Shown in pieces: positions 56,936 to 64,000 of a DNA stretch of 64,000 bases; within the stretch, counting starts at the first letter, position 1, and each line of letters begins with the position of its first letter. The stretch comes from Brevibacterium sp. CCUG 69071. GTDB taxonomy: Bacteria > Actinomycetota > Actinomycetes > Actinomycetales > Brevibacteriaceae. The stretch lies in NCBI RefSeq assembly GCF_021023135.1, contig NZ_PGFV01000002.1, forward strand, positions 558,001-622,000. The letters are read 5' to 3'. The translations under genes were made by a program, and so were the position numbers. A model generated the notes under the pieces. It ran no database searches. It saw nothing but the letters and a program-made list of their open reading frames with translations, and was not told the DNA's origin.

Positions 56936-58645
56936 TTACTCCTGCTTGTTGCGTCGTCCCATGATGTAGATGATGAATCCGACGGCGGCCATGCCGGAGG
57001 CGGCAAGGACGAAGACCGGCCAGGAGCTCACGATCGTTGAGACGATGGATTCGCCGAACGAGGTCGAGGGCTGACTGTTGCCGCGCGGTGAGGGCTGATC
57101 GCCGCCGGTGATGAGGTCAGTATCGTCATCGGGGGCCGGAGAATCCGGATTCCGCGGCACCGGGTCGGAATAGTCCGGGGGAGGTGCTGATTCGTCGTTG
57201 CCAGGCAGCCAGTCGTCGCCGGTGTCGCCGGGGATCTCATCGCGTTCGTCCTGCGAGCCGTTGCCGGTCGAGGGATCCGGCGTGTTGTCGTCACCTTCGC
57301 GTCCGTCGGGGCCCGTGGCAGTCCCCGAACCGTTCTTGTCATCGGAGTCCGCGTCATCGGAACCGTCGTCGTCGGAGTTCCCGGAGTCTGAGCCGTCTGA
57401 GCTGCTCAGGCCTTCCGAGCTGCTCGACGAATCGGAGTTGCGAGAGGAGCTCGAATCGGAGTCTCGCCCATTGCGATCGGCGTCCGCCGAATCTGCGTCT
57501 GCATTGGCCGAGGCGCGGTCGCGGTCATTGCTGTTCGCGGAGGAGCCGCTGTTCGACCCACTGTCGTTGCCGTTGGAGGAGCTGTTGGAGTCCGAGCTCG
57601 ACGCGGCAGCGGACTCGTTGCCGTCGGCTTGGCTGCCGCCGCTGTCGGAGTCGGAACCGTCGGCATCGGCCGTTCCTTCGTCTCCGGCGGACATGTCGGC
57701 ATCATTGTTCGAGCCTTGCGAAGAACCGTCCTGGGAGCCGCCGTTGTCATCGGAGCTCGCGCTGGAAGAGGCATTGCTTCCGTCGTCGCTGTCCGAGTCG
57801 TCGTAGGGATCACCAATGACTTCGATGTCGGTGCCGTCAGAGGTGAAGCTCCACTCAGGGTCATGTTCAAAAGTCACGTGCTGTGACTGTGAATTCCCAT
57901 CGACTAGGTAGCCCTCGTCATCGAATGCAAGCTTCTTTGGCACATTTGCGGCAGTTGGGATGCTATTTCCGCTGTCGTCGGTGCTGCCTTCCACGTTGGC
58001 GCCGTCCGAGCCTTGGAGTGGAAGGCGGACGAGCTTACGCGGGCTGGAAAATTCTTCCCCGACCCAACTCTTAGGCATATCGCCCTTTCCGCCGTTGGGC
58101 GGATCGAGCTTGAGGGTCTTAGCGCTCTTGTCCCACTTGCCGGTCAACTCGCTGGCAGGCTTGCACGGTTTGCCCTCAGGGAGATCTTTCCCATCCGCCG
58201 GCGGTGCGCAGGCTTCGTCGAAACTCTCGCTGTTGCCGTCGTCGTCGGCCTCGCCTTCGGCATTGCCGGCGCCGCCCTGTTCGTCGCTCTCGGCCTCTGC
58301 ACTCTCGGCGCTATCGGAGCCTCCACCGTCGGCCCCTGCCTCGACGGAATCGCTGCCGTCGCTCGAAGAATCGGAACCGGCGACTGCCTCGGCGGCAGCA
58401 TCGGAACCGCCGGAATCGGCACCATCAGCTGCCGCGGACGAACCGGAATCGGAGCCTGCGTTCGCAGAATCGGCGGAGTCCGCCTCGGCGGCGGGACTGG
58501 GCTGGGAAAATGCGGCAGTGGAGGTCAGAGTGTCGGAGAAGGGCAGCATCAGCAGGGCAAGGGCAGTGCCGAGGGCGGCCGCTCGGCGGCTGAACTCGCG
58601 GGTGGCTGGCACTGGGTTCCTTCGCGGTGGGGATTCCGACATCAT
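56936..58645 (-). CDS. Ser/Asp-rich surface protein with C-terminal anchor
   Basis: 569 aa (ATG 58645 or 58642). Signal peptide with basic start and hydrophobic core AALGTALALLMLPFSD. Then Ser/Asp/Ala repeats (about 50-150), a compact unique domain (about 165-275: LTGKWDKSAKTLKLDPPNGG and PKKLAFDDEGYLVDGNSQSQ), a long SD-type repeat region (about 285-450), a Pro-rich stretch, and a C-terminal membrane helix (SWPVFVLAASGMAAVGFIIY) with basic tail GRRNKQE. There is no LPxTG sortase motif visible. Expected as a stalked wall-spanning protein; ligand unknown. Confidence 0.8.
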   Translation of the reverse strand: MMSESPPRRNPVPATREFSRRAAALGTALALLMLPFSDTLTSTAAFSQPSPAAEADSADSANAGSDSGSSAAADGADSGGSDAAAEAVAGSDSSSDGSDSVEAGADGGGSDSAESAEAESDEQGGAGNAEGEADDDGNSESFDEACAPPADGKDLPEGKPCKPASELTGKWDKSAKTLKLDPPNGGKGDMPKSWVGEEFSSPRKLVRLPLQGSDGANVEGSTDDSGNSIPTAANVPKKLAFDDEGYLVDGNSQSQHVTFEHDPEWSFTSDGTDIEVIGDPYDDSDSDDGSNASSSASSDDNGGSQDGSSQGSNNDADMSAGDEGTADADGSDSDSGGSQADGNESAAASSSDSNSSSNGNDSGSNSGSSANSNDRDRASANADADSADADRNGRDSDSSSSRNSDSSSSSEGLSSSDGSDSGNSDDDGSDDADSDDKNGSGTATGPDGREGDDNTPDPSTGNGSQDERDEIPGDTGDDWLPGNDESAPPPDYSDPVPRNPDSPAPDDDTDLITGGDQPSPRGNSQPSTSFGESIVSTIVSSWPVFVLAASGMAAVGFIIYIMGRRNKQE

Positions 58646-58721
58646 TTACTCAAGGGAACATGGCGCATGGGTACGTCGATCACCATCATAATGGCTAGGC
58701 CAGACGTGAAAAAGCCGCGCT

Positions 58722-60431
58722 TCACTGTTCTTGAGTCTCTGACTTCTTGTCATAGGCGCGGATGGTCGAATCCTCGCCGTCGACGATGACGGTGTTGCCG
58801 CCGTCGGTCATGGCGAGCAGTCGCGTGTCCGTACGGTAGGCGTGTTGCCCTGCCAGCAGGCACGATGCTTCGTTGTCGATGGTGCAGGGCACGATCGTTC
58901 CGCGCGGTTCGGAGAGATTGATGTCCTTGCTCGAGGTGTCCATGAGCAGCAGACCGTTCTCGAGGTTGAAGAGGTACGGGCCGATGTAGGCGCGTTGGCC
59001 GCCTTGGCCGCGGACCCAGGACATTTCGCCGACGATATCGGTCGTTGTCGTCACAGTCGAGAGGATCGAGCCGTCCTCGAGTGAGTGGACGACGAGTTGG
59101 ATCCGGTGCCCCGAGTTCGTCGAGGCACCCTGTTCGCCCCACAGTGTGATCGCCTTGCCGTGTCCGGCAGAGATCCAATCGATGATCTGCAGATCATCGG
59201 CGGGAGGTTCGAGATCGATGCTGCGTTCGTCACCGGACTCGATGTTCTCGGCCTTGACCGGCCCGTTCCAGTCGGAGCTGAAGAGTTCATCGTTCTCGAT
59301 CGCCATCGGCGTCGACCCGGGTTCCGGGGTGGGGACGTTGACCAGGCCATCGGCGCCGAAGGTCGAGAGCTTGTTGCCCGACTTGATGAGCACGCTCGTG
59401 CCCGCCGAGGTGATGCGTGCCTTCTGCGGCAGTTGGTACCGCTTCGGTTCGCTCTCACCGTCGAAGAGCGCCTCGGCGGTGTCGCCCGCCTGCCACAGCA
59501 GTGCCGGTTTGCCGTCGATGATCGTGTCCACGGCGAAGGTCGGGGCCTCGTCGACCTCACCGGAATAGCGTTCCTCGCCCGTGGTGGCGTCGAGGACCTG
59601 CAGCTTGCCCTTGTTCACCACGAGCACGCCGCGGTCCGAGGCGGTCACGGAGGCGTCCCTGGGGACCTTCGTCTCCCACTTCGGGGAGTTGCTGAAGCTG
59701 GGAACGACGTCGTCGGTCGAGTCGACCGAGAGTTCAGAGGCGGGGTTGACCTGCCGCTCGGAACCGATGGTCTGCGGCGAATCGGGGGAGCCGGAGGGGA
59801 CGATGTTGGGAATGACGAAGGCCCCGATCATGAGGATCGCGATCCCGATGAGGACGAGTCCGGGCACTGTGATCTTCTTCAGCTGCTGCGGCCGGTTCCG
59901 GGGAGCGTGCTTGCGCACCCGGGTCTTCTTCACCTGTGGTGCCGCCGGGGTGGCCGGTCCGGAGAACGGGGTGCCGAGCGGATATTCCTCACCGTTGGCC
60001 GCCTCGGCGCCGTCATCGGGGGCAGCCGCAGAACTCGCGTCGGAGCCGTCGCCCTTGGTCGCCGAGGTGGTGGCGCTGTCGGTCTCGGGAGCGGAGTCGG
60101 AGGAGGTGCTGGCCGAACCGGCGCTGCCGTTCGCGAACGGCGTCGAGTCGGCTGGAGGTGCCGAGGCAGAGGCGGCGGTCGGTGTCGAGTCGGATGTCGG
60201 ACTCCCGGCCGGGGGTGTGAGCGCCGCCCCGACCTGCCCGGTCTCATCGATGAGGACGTCGACGCCTTGGTCGCCATTGTCGATAGTCACCGACACCCGT
60301 GTCGCGGTCTCTCGCGCATAGTCCCCAAGGTACGTCATGGCCTGCCCGGTGTCGGAGTAGCGACTCGTCGCCCCGTTGAGGGAGAGGTAGGTGAACCCGT
60401 CCTGGGAGACGGAGATCAGCGCTCGAGTCAT
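58722..60431 (-). CDS. Membrane protein with extracellular beta-propeller-like domain
   Basis: 569 aa. N-terminal cytoplasmic domain (about 1-75: LISVSQDGFTYLSLNGATSR and ATRVSVTIDNGDQGVDVLID), a Ser/Ala/Thr-rich linker (about 80-150), a basic patch, one membrane helix (VPGLVLIGIAILMIGAFVIP) and an extracellular C-terminal domain of repeating strands with PQQ/YVTN-like turns (KLQVLDATTGEERYSGEVDE; LVVHSLEDGSILSTVTTTTD). One Cys pair in the last third (VPCTID and ASCLLAG). No enzyme motif. Gene order with the Ser/Asp-rich protein suggests both act at the envelope. Confidence 0.7.
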   Translation of the reverse strand: MTRALISVSQDGFTYLSLNGATSRYSDTGQAMTYLGDYARETATRVSVTIDNGDQGVDVLIDETGQVGAALTPPAGSPTSDSTPTAASASAPPADSTPFANGSAGSASTSSDSAPETDSATTSATKGDGSDASSAAAPDDGAEAANGEEYPLGTPFSGPATPAAPQVKKTRVRKHAPRNRPQQLKKITVPGLVLIGIAILMIGAFVIPNIVPSGSPDSPQTIGSERQVNPASELSVDSTDDVVPSFSNSPKWETKVPRDASVTASDRGVLVVNKGKLQVLDATTGEERYSGEVDEAPTFAVDTIIDGKPALLWQAGDTAEALFDGESEPKRYQLPQKARITSAGTSVLIKSGNKLSTFGADGLVNVPTPEPGSTPMAIENDELFSSDWNGPVKAENIESGDERSIDLEPPADDLQIIDWISAGHGKAITLWGEQGASTNSGHRIQLVVHSLEDGSILSTVTTTTDIVGEMSWVRGQGGQRAYIGPYLFNLENGLLLMDTSSKDINLSEPRGTIVPCTIDNEASCLLAGQHAYRTDTRLLAMTDGGNTVIVDGEDSTIRAYDKKSETQEQ

Positions 60432-60655
60432 GTACAGGGTTCCTTGGGCGGTTTCGGGGGCAGGGCCGTGACAATCCTATTGAATATGATGGAGTGCTCC
60501 TACCGCTTTTCCGAAACCGTTATACATCGCTACTGAATCGTTGCACGTCAGGAGATCTGTGTCTCATTGTGCACCATGGGCGGTTCTGGTTTGCCCGGCC
60601 GAGGTCCTGAGGTTAAGATGTATCTTGCTGCCTGAACCTGGTTGCAGGCATTGTG

Positions 60656-60728
60656 GTGGGTATAGCTCAGCTGGTAGAGCGCCGCGTTGTGGTCGCGGAT
60701 GTCGCGGGTTCAAGTCCCGTTACTCACC
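60656..60728 (+). tRNA. tRNA-His (anticodon GUG)
   Basis: 73 nt; acceptor GTGGGTA with TACTCAC, anticodon stem CCGCG/CGCGG with loop holding GTG, T-arm GCGGGTTCAAGTCCCGT. Base 60655 is G, giving the extra G-1 of tRNA-His opposite discriminator C60728. Its 3' side borders the accessory right end. Confidence 0.95.
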
Positions 60729-60736
60729 CTGACGAG

Positions 60737-60781
60737 GAAGCCCCGAGAACTGCTGGAACGAGCGGAACTCGGGGCTTCTTT
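60737..60781 (+). terminator. Terminator after tRNA-His
   Basis: Perfect 11-bp stem GAAGCCCCGAG/CTCGGGGCTTC (60737-60747 and 60768-60778), followed by TTTC. 8 bp past the tRNA. Confidence 0.8.
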
Positions 60782-61603
60782 CATATTCACCACCAGTGTT
60801 TGAGCACCGTTTGGGCACACACTAAGACCGAATACTTTGCTTCCGAGACGGCCGCTGGCGTGGCCTGACCATTTCAGTTCCGCGCAGGCTCTCCACAGAA
60901 CCCGGGGCTTGACACCGCACTCACACATCGGAGTTCACCATCTCGAAGCTTGACTGAGAACGCGTTTAATCCGCTCTCGTCGCGGACCAGTTCGGAATCA
61001 GCCTCCTCTTTCGACAGCCGTTTTTCGCTTGCATTACTGTATTCGAAGGCAGGGCGGGGGGCCGCGGCTCAGAGCCAGCAGACCTTTTCGGGGGAGATGG
61101 AGACGGCGAGAACAGCTCTGCTCCCAGCCAGCGTATGAGGGTGATGCTGAGCAATATCCCGACGACTACCCACACAAGGTGACCTCCACGTCGACCGTGT
61201 CCAGGACTGTAGCCGAAGGAGCCAGGAAGTGGGAGAGGCAGTGACCGACCAGTCCACCACGACCAGTCAGCCACCCGGCGTGAGACTCACACAGTTCATC
61301 CGTGGACCGTTGCCTGAATACCAACCAGCGCCTCGAGAGCACCAATATCGGTGAGAGAGGCGACTGTCCGAACACTCAGTTGACCGCACCTCAAAGTGCA
61401 CTGACGAGAGAATCAAAGATTTCTCAAAGAACGTGCGGAGGATTCAGCACCGAGGGCGTCCTGACGAAGCAACGTTCCGCGGAATGGCAAGGAAAGCTGA
61501 CGTGGACGCTCGACTGAGAATCGGATCAACGCGAAGGTTGACCTTCCCGAAGACCCCTGCTTGAGGTGAATTCCGTCACACCCCACAGAGAATTGGAAGA
61601 CCG
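60782..61603. other. Gap without a convincing gene
   Basis: 822 bp of mixed, lower-GC sequence past the tRNA-His terminator. The only protein-like hint is on the minus strand at 60966-61274, a possible small protein with one membrane helix (VWVVVGILLSITLIRWLGAE) and a Pro/Ser-rich tail; start and reality are unclear. No integrase or attachment-site repeat was found. Confidence 0.4.
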
Positions 61604-62202
61604 ATGAGAATCCTCAAGTCCGCCCTCGCAGCGACTACCATCACCGGCCTCACTATCGCGGCCGTCGGCATCACACCAGCAACCGCCTCTCCAAGCGAAA
61701 CAGTTCAAGTTCAGAGCTCCACCCAAAGCTCACAATCGAAGAACCTAGAACTGTCCGAAGAAGAGCTGAAAGAAGTCGGTCTCACCAAAGACGACGCTGC
61801 GAACCTAGAATCAGACGTTGCCAAAGCCATCGACGCGGCCGAAAAGGACGGGTCGATCACCTCTGCAGAAGCAAAGAGCCTGCGCTCCAACCTGCTCTCC
61901 GAATCCGAAGAAGACGGAGTGGGAACACAGGCTCTACCGGTCTGGGCCGCTGCGGCCATCGTCGGATGTGCTGCATCAGTGGCGACTGGCGAGGGTAAGA
62001 CCCAGGTCAAGAACGCCTCGAAGAACGGCGGCGTCGACGAAGCCACAGATATTGCGATCGGCATCGGCGTCGACTGCGTGTTCGGCGCAGTCCCCGTGGA
62101 TTAATCGGAGCAGCCGCTAAGAAGGCGATGACCACTCCGATCAAGAAGGCGCTGAAGCCTCACGTGAAGAAGATCATCGAGAAGCTCAACAAGGGAGACT
62201 GA
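61604..62202 (+). CDS. Secreted precursor with cationic amphipathic tail, frameshifted near its end
   Basis: ATG 61604 starts a Sec signal peptide (LAATTITGLTIAAVGITPAT then ASP), followed by an acidic helical prosequence (NLELSEEELKEVGLTKDDAA) and a hydrophobic two-Cys core (LPVWAAAAIVGCAASVATGE and VDCVFGAV). As written it ends at TAA 62102-62104 (166 aa). One more C in the run 62092-62095 would extend the frame to TGA 62200-62202, adding AAAKKAMTTPIKKALKPHVK and KIIEKLNKGD, a strongly basic amphipathic helix (199 aa in all). The layout (signal, acidic part, hydrophobic core, cationic end) resembles a secreted antimicrobial or toxin. Identity is inference. Confidence 0.6.
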
Positions 62203-62253
62203 CGAATCAATCAGGGAGATCGGCGAAGCTCTTTGAGAGACCGTTGACTCTAT

Positions 62254-62287
62254 GCGGCCCCCATGGACGAGCTACCATGGGGGCCGC
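62254..62287 (+). terminator. Strong GC hairpin between the precursor and membrane genes
   Basis: Perfect 13-bp stem GCGGCCCCCATGG/CCATGGGGGCCGC with an 8-nt loop. No T-run follows. It may end or attenuate transcription from the secreted-precursor gene. It contains an ATG (62263) that I reject as the start of the next gene. Confidence 0.6.
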
Positions 62288-62310
62288 TGACTCGAAGGGC
62301 CTGCAAACGA

Positions 62311-62712
62311 ATGACTTCAAAGATGTACACGTTGCTGCTTGGCGTCTCCGCGCTCTGCGCGTGGGGTTCTCTTGCGGAAGTCGTCAAAGCTTTCCTTCGA
62401 CACGAACCCGTGGGAGGAGTCGTCTGGGGGTTACTCGGCGTCTCGGCACTCATCGCCGTAGGGGTCTGGTTGTCTTACCGTTCGAAAAGTACCCGCCCCG
62501 AAGTGAAGAGCTTCATTGGCAGCGTGCGCCAGGGAGCCGCACTGCTGTGTGCCTATGTGCTCGCGTTCGTGCTCCCCGGGTTTTTTGCTCGTGGTGCCGA
62601 CATGTTCGATCTGGTGTTCACGGCAATCGTCGTGGCAGTCATAGTCTGGTTCGTTCTCTTCCTGTTGAGGAGACGCTACTTTACGCCACCTGACAGCGCC
62701 GAAGGCCTGTAG
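62311..62712 (+). CDS. Four-helix membrane protein (possible immunity protein)
   Basis: 133 aa from ATG 62311 (MTSKMYTLLLGVSALCAWGS), with GAAGGG 11 nt upstream; the in-frame ATG at 62263 lies in a hairpin. Four hydrophobic helices at about 4-22, 35-54, 73-93 and 97-118, basic C-terminus RRRYFTPP. No family recognised. Its place directly after a secreted cationic-peptide precursor suggests a self-protection role, but this is inference from position and topology only. Confidence 0.6.
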   Translation: MTSKMYTLLLGVSALCAWGSLAEVVKAFLRHEPVGGVVWGLLGVSALIAVGVWLSYRSKSTRPEVKSFIGSVRQGAALLCAYVLAFVLPGFFARGADMFDLVFTAIVVAVIVWFVLFLLRRRYFTPPDSAEGL

Positions 62713-62857
62713 ATGAGTCGCAGGCGTGACCGGGGGGGCACCGACAATGGCTGCTGACGACCGGCCTGTGCATGGAGACCAGCGACCCCGACGCAGGACG
62801 GGAGTACGGGTGGAAGATTGTCGGGGAACCGGGGCCGAGACTGGTGACGTTCTCCGA

Positions 62858-63574
62858 CTAGCTAGGCGAGCCGTCGACTTCACTTTCTGGGAATTTGACG
62901 TAGTCCTTCCGTGTGGAACCCTTACGGAACCGAGGGCGACCGCCACGGTTGATCTGATCGACATCATCCCCAAGATGCTCTACGTTGTCTGCCCTCCATC
63001 CATTCGCCGCCGCCCAGCCCTTGATGGCTCTGGGATCCATCGCATAACCGGCATCCTGAAGCATGACAACGGCCCCACAGTGTGGTCCTTCTCGAATTCC
63101 GCGCCCGAAATAGTGGTGTTGTGGTTGATGAGGCTGGTTATTCCCTCCGGGCCCCGGATGATCGCAGGATCTATTTCGGCTTTCTGTTCGTCCCAGATCG
63201 AAGGATCGCCAAGGGGCTCAGCTTTCGAATACTTCACCCAGGGGTAGATGTTCTCGGTCACCCACTCGATAACTTCGATCGAGGAGACCTGAGCCCAACT
63301 GCGGCCACCGCCGCAGCGATGTCCTCTGGGTCGTCTCAGGCGATGACCAGGGGATCATTCTCGACTCTTCCGCGGACACCTCGACCGATCACATGATTGA
63401 CTTCGCGATGTGAGTCAATGAAACGCGCGATGATCGGGTTATTCGACTTGTTCGAGCGCCGGTGAGTGCAGACCGCAATTGCGGAGGCAGACTCATCGCC
63501 GTTGTACTCGGCGATTGCCCAGTTGAGCGCTGCTCGAACTCCGTGATCGGGATGCTGGGATCAAAGTTGTACAT
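62858..63574 (-). pseudogene. Hypothetical protein gene with several lesions
   Basis: Minus strand. From ATG 63574 (MYNFDPSIPITEF) the coding signal moves near 63535-63545 to a second frame (ALNWAIAEYNGDESASAIAV, then IIARFIDSHREVNHVIGRGV) with a TGA at 63336-63338 (VIA-stop-DDPEDIAAAV). It changes frame again near 63296 (SIEVIEWVTENIYPWVKYSK) and once more at a run of four C, 63073-63076 (MLQDAGYAMDPRAIKGWAAA), ending at 62858. Restored it would be about 236 aa. The extra stop besides the shifts points to real decay. Family not recognised. Confidence 0.65.
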
Positions 63575-63645
63575 GCGTCACTCCATTGTTCAAAGGTTCT
63601 CAGCATCCTATTCCGGAGAACTACATCCAGCGTCGCGACGCTGGC

Positions 63646-63972
63646 CTACTGCATGAACGTCTTCCACCGGCCTTGCCTTCGTTCGAAAGCGAACCGTTCC
63701 GCCCGCAACCGCCTAACACGCTCCACAACGTCCGGAGCGTAACTGTACGCCGCATCCGTATCCATCAGCCCCTCAAGCACGATCGAATACTTCTCGGCCG
63801 GGAGATCGATCCGCCGGCACAAGGAGTCACGGGCAATCTCAGTGTGCGCGGTCTTCTCCAAGTCGAGGATCATCCGGTCATGCGCGGACAGCTCGTTCAC
63901 GGTGCCAGGGACCATAGGGGCCAGTGTGGCATAGACGGATGAATAGCAATCGTTCACCAACGCCCTCGACAC
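63646..63972 (-). CDS. DUF3263-like protein
   Basis: 108 aa from GTG 63972, or about 89 aa from ATG 63915 (MVPGTVNELSAHDRMILDLE). The pattern ELSAHDRMILDLEKTAH, IDLPAEKYSIVLEGLMDTDA and VERVRRLRAERFAFERRQG matches DUF3263, a small actinobacterial helical protein with an HTH-like region. It is upstream of, and probably co-oriented in a transcript with, the pseudogene at 62858-63574. Intact in this sequence. Confidence 0.7.
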   Translation of the reverse strand: MSRALVNDCYSSVYATLAPMVPGTVNELSAHDRMILDLEKTAHTEIARDSLCRRIDLPAEKYSIVLEGLMDTDAAYSYAPDVVERVRRLRAERFAFERRQGRWKTFMQ

Positions 63973-64000
63973 CAGTTGCGATCGCCAGATTGATCGTTAA

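Noticed and set aside
57184..57819. Plus-strand open frames opposite the Ser/Asp-rich protein
   Set aside because: Ser/Arg-rich antisense of repeat DNA; no start signal or domain.
60656..61603. Integrative element attachment at tRNA-His
   Set aside because: No second copy of the tRNA 3' end and no integrase is visible in the window.
62263..62310. Earlier ATG for the small membrane protein
   Set aside because: It lies inside a perfect 13-bp hairpin and lacks an SD; ATG 62311 has a better context.

Overview
The window is high-GC DNA from an actinobacterium. The sdhCDAB order, mycothiol-type DinB protein, DUF3263 and DUF397-like small proteins, PadR/HAAS pair and frequent leaderless-type starts fit Micrococcales. 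Brevibacterium is my best guess, by inference only. Most of the window (about 8.4-60.7 kb) is an ordinary, largely intact chromosomal backbone; the two ends (1-8.4 kb and 60.7-64 kb) look like accessory DNA with many broken reading frames.

Left end (1-8.4 kb). Three overlapping plus-strand genes form a candidate anti-phage cassette: a TPR protein with a C-terminal HEPN-type R-x4-H motif, a HamA-like PD-(D/E)xK nuclease, and a HamB/Ski2-like helicase whose frame is broken at a G7 tract. A fourth short downstream gene carries two offsetting lesions. A minus-strand unknown gene follows, also frameshifted.

Backbone (8.4-60.7 kb). In order: a YdeP-type molybdopterin oxidoreductase; a D,D-carboxypeptidase; sdhCDAB; a mannose-1-phosphate guanylyltransferase; an M20 amidohydrolase; a BMP-family lipoprotein and adenosine deaminase; a flavin monooxygenase, a lipoprotein, a GNAT and a MarR regulator; sucCD; threonine aldolase, a UspA protein and an MHS transporter; an RlmG/RsmC-like methyltransferase; a two-component pair; a UvrA-like ABC protein; a PadR-HAAS operon split by an amber codon; an amidohydrolase/APC permease operon opposite a TetR regulator; a scar of decayed genes; tRNA-Leu and bcp; a GntR-controlled 5-oxoproline-type operon (transporter, PxpA, DUF1445, fused PxpBC, fused biotin carboxylase/BCCP); tRNA-Lys; a GroES-like/DUF3618 pair; a cytidine deaminase fused to an ASCH domain; two large surface or membrane proteins; and tRNA-His.

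Right end (60.7-64 kb). After tRNA-His come a frameshifted secreted precursor with a cationic tail, a small membrane protein behind a strong hairpin, a pseudogene with several lesions and a DUF3263 gene.

Regulation visible in the sequence includes palindromes upstream of the MarR, PadR, TetR and GntR genes, several intrinsic terminators, and at least six starts where a TANNNT -10 box sits 6-9 nt before the start codon, which suggests leaderless mRNAs. The best leads are the HEPN/HamA/HamB-like cassette with its slippery G tract, the deaminase-ASCH fusion, the carboxylase-like pxp operon, and the secreted-peptide/membrane-protein pair.
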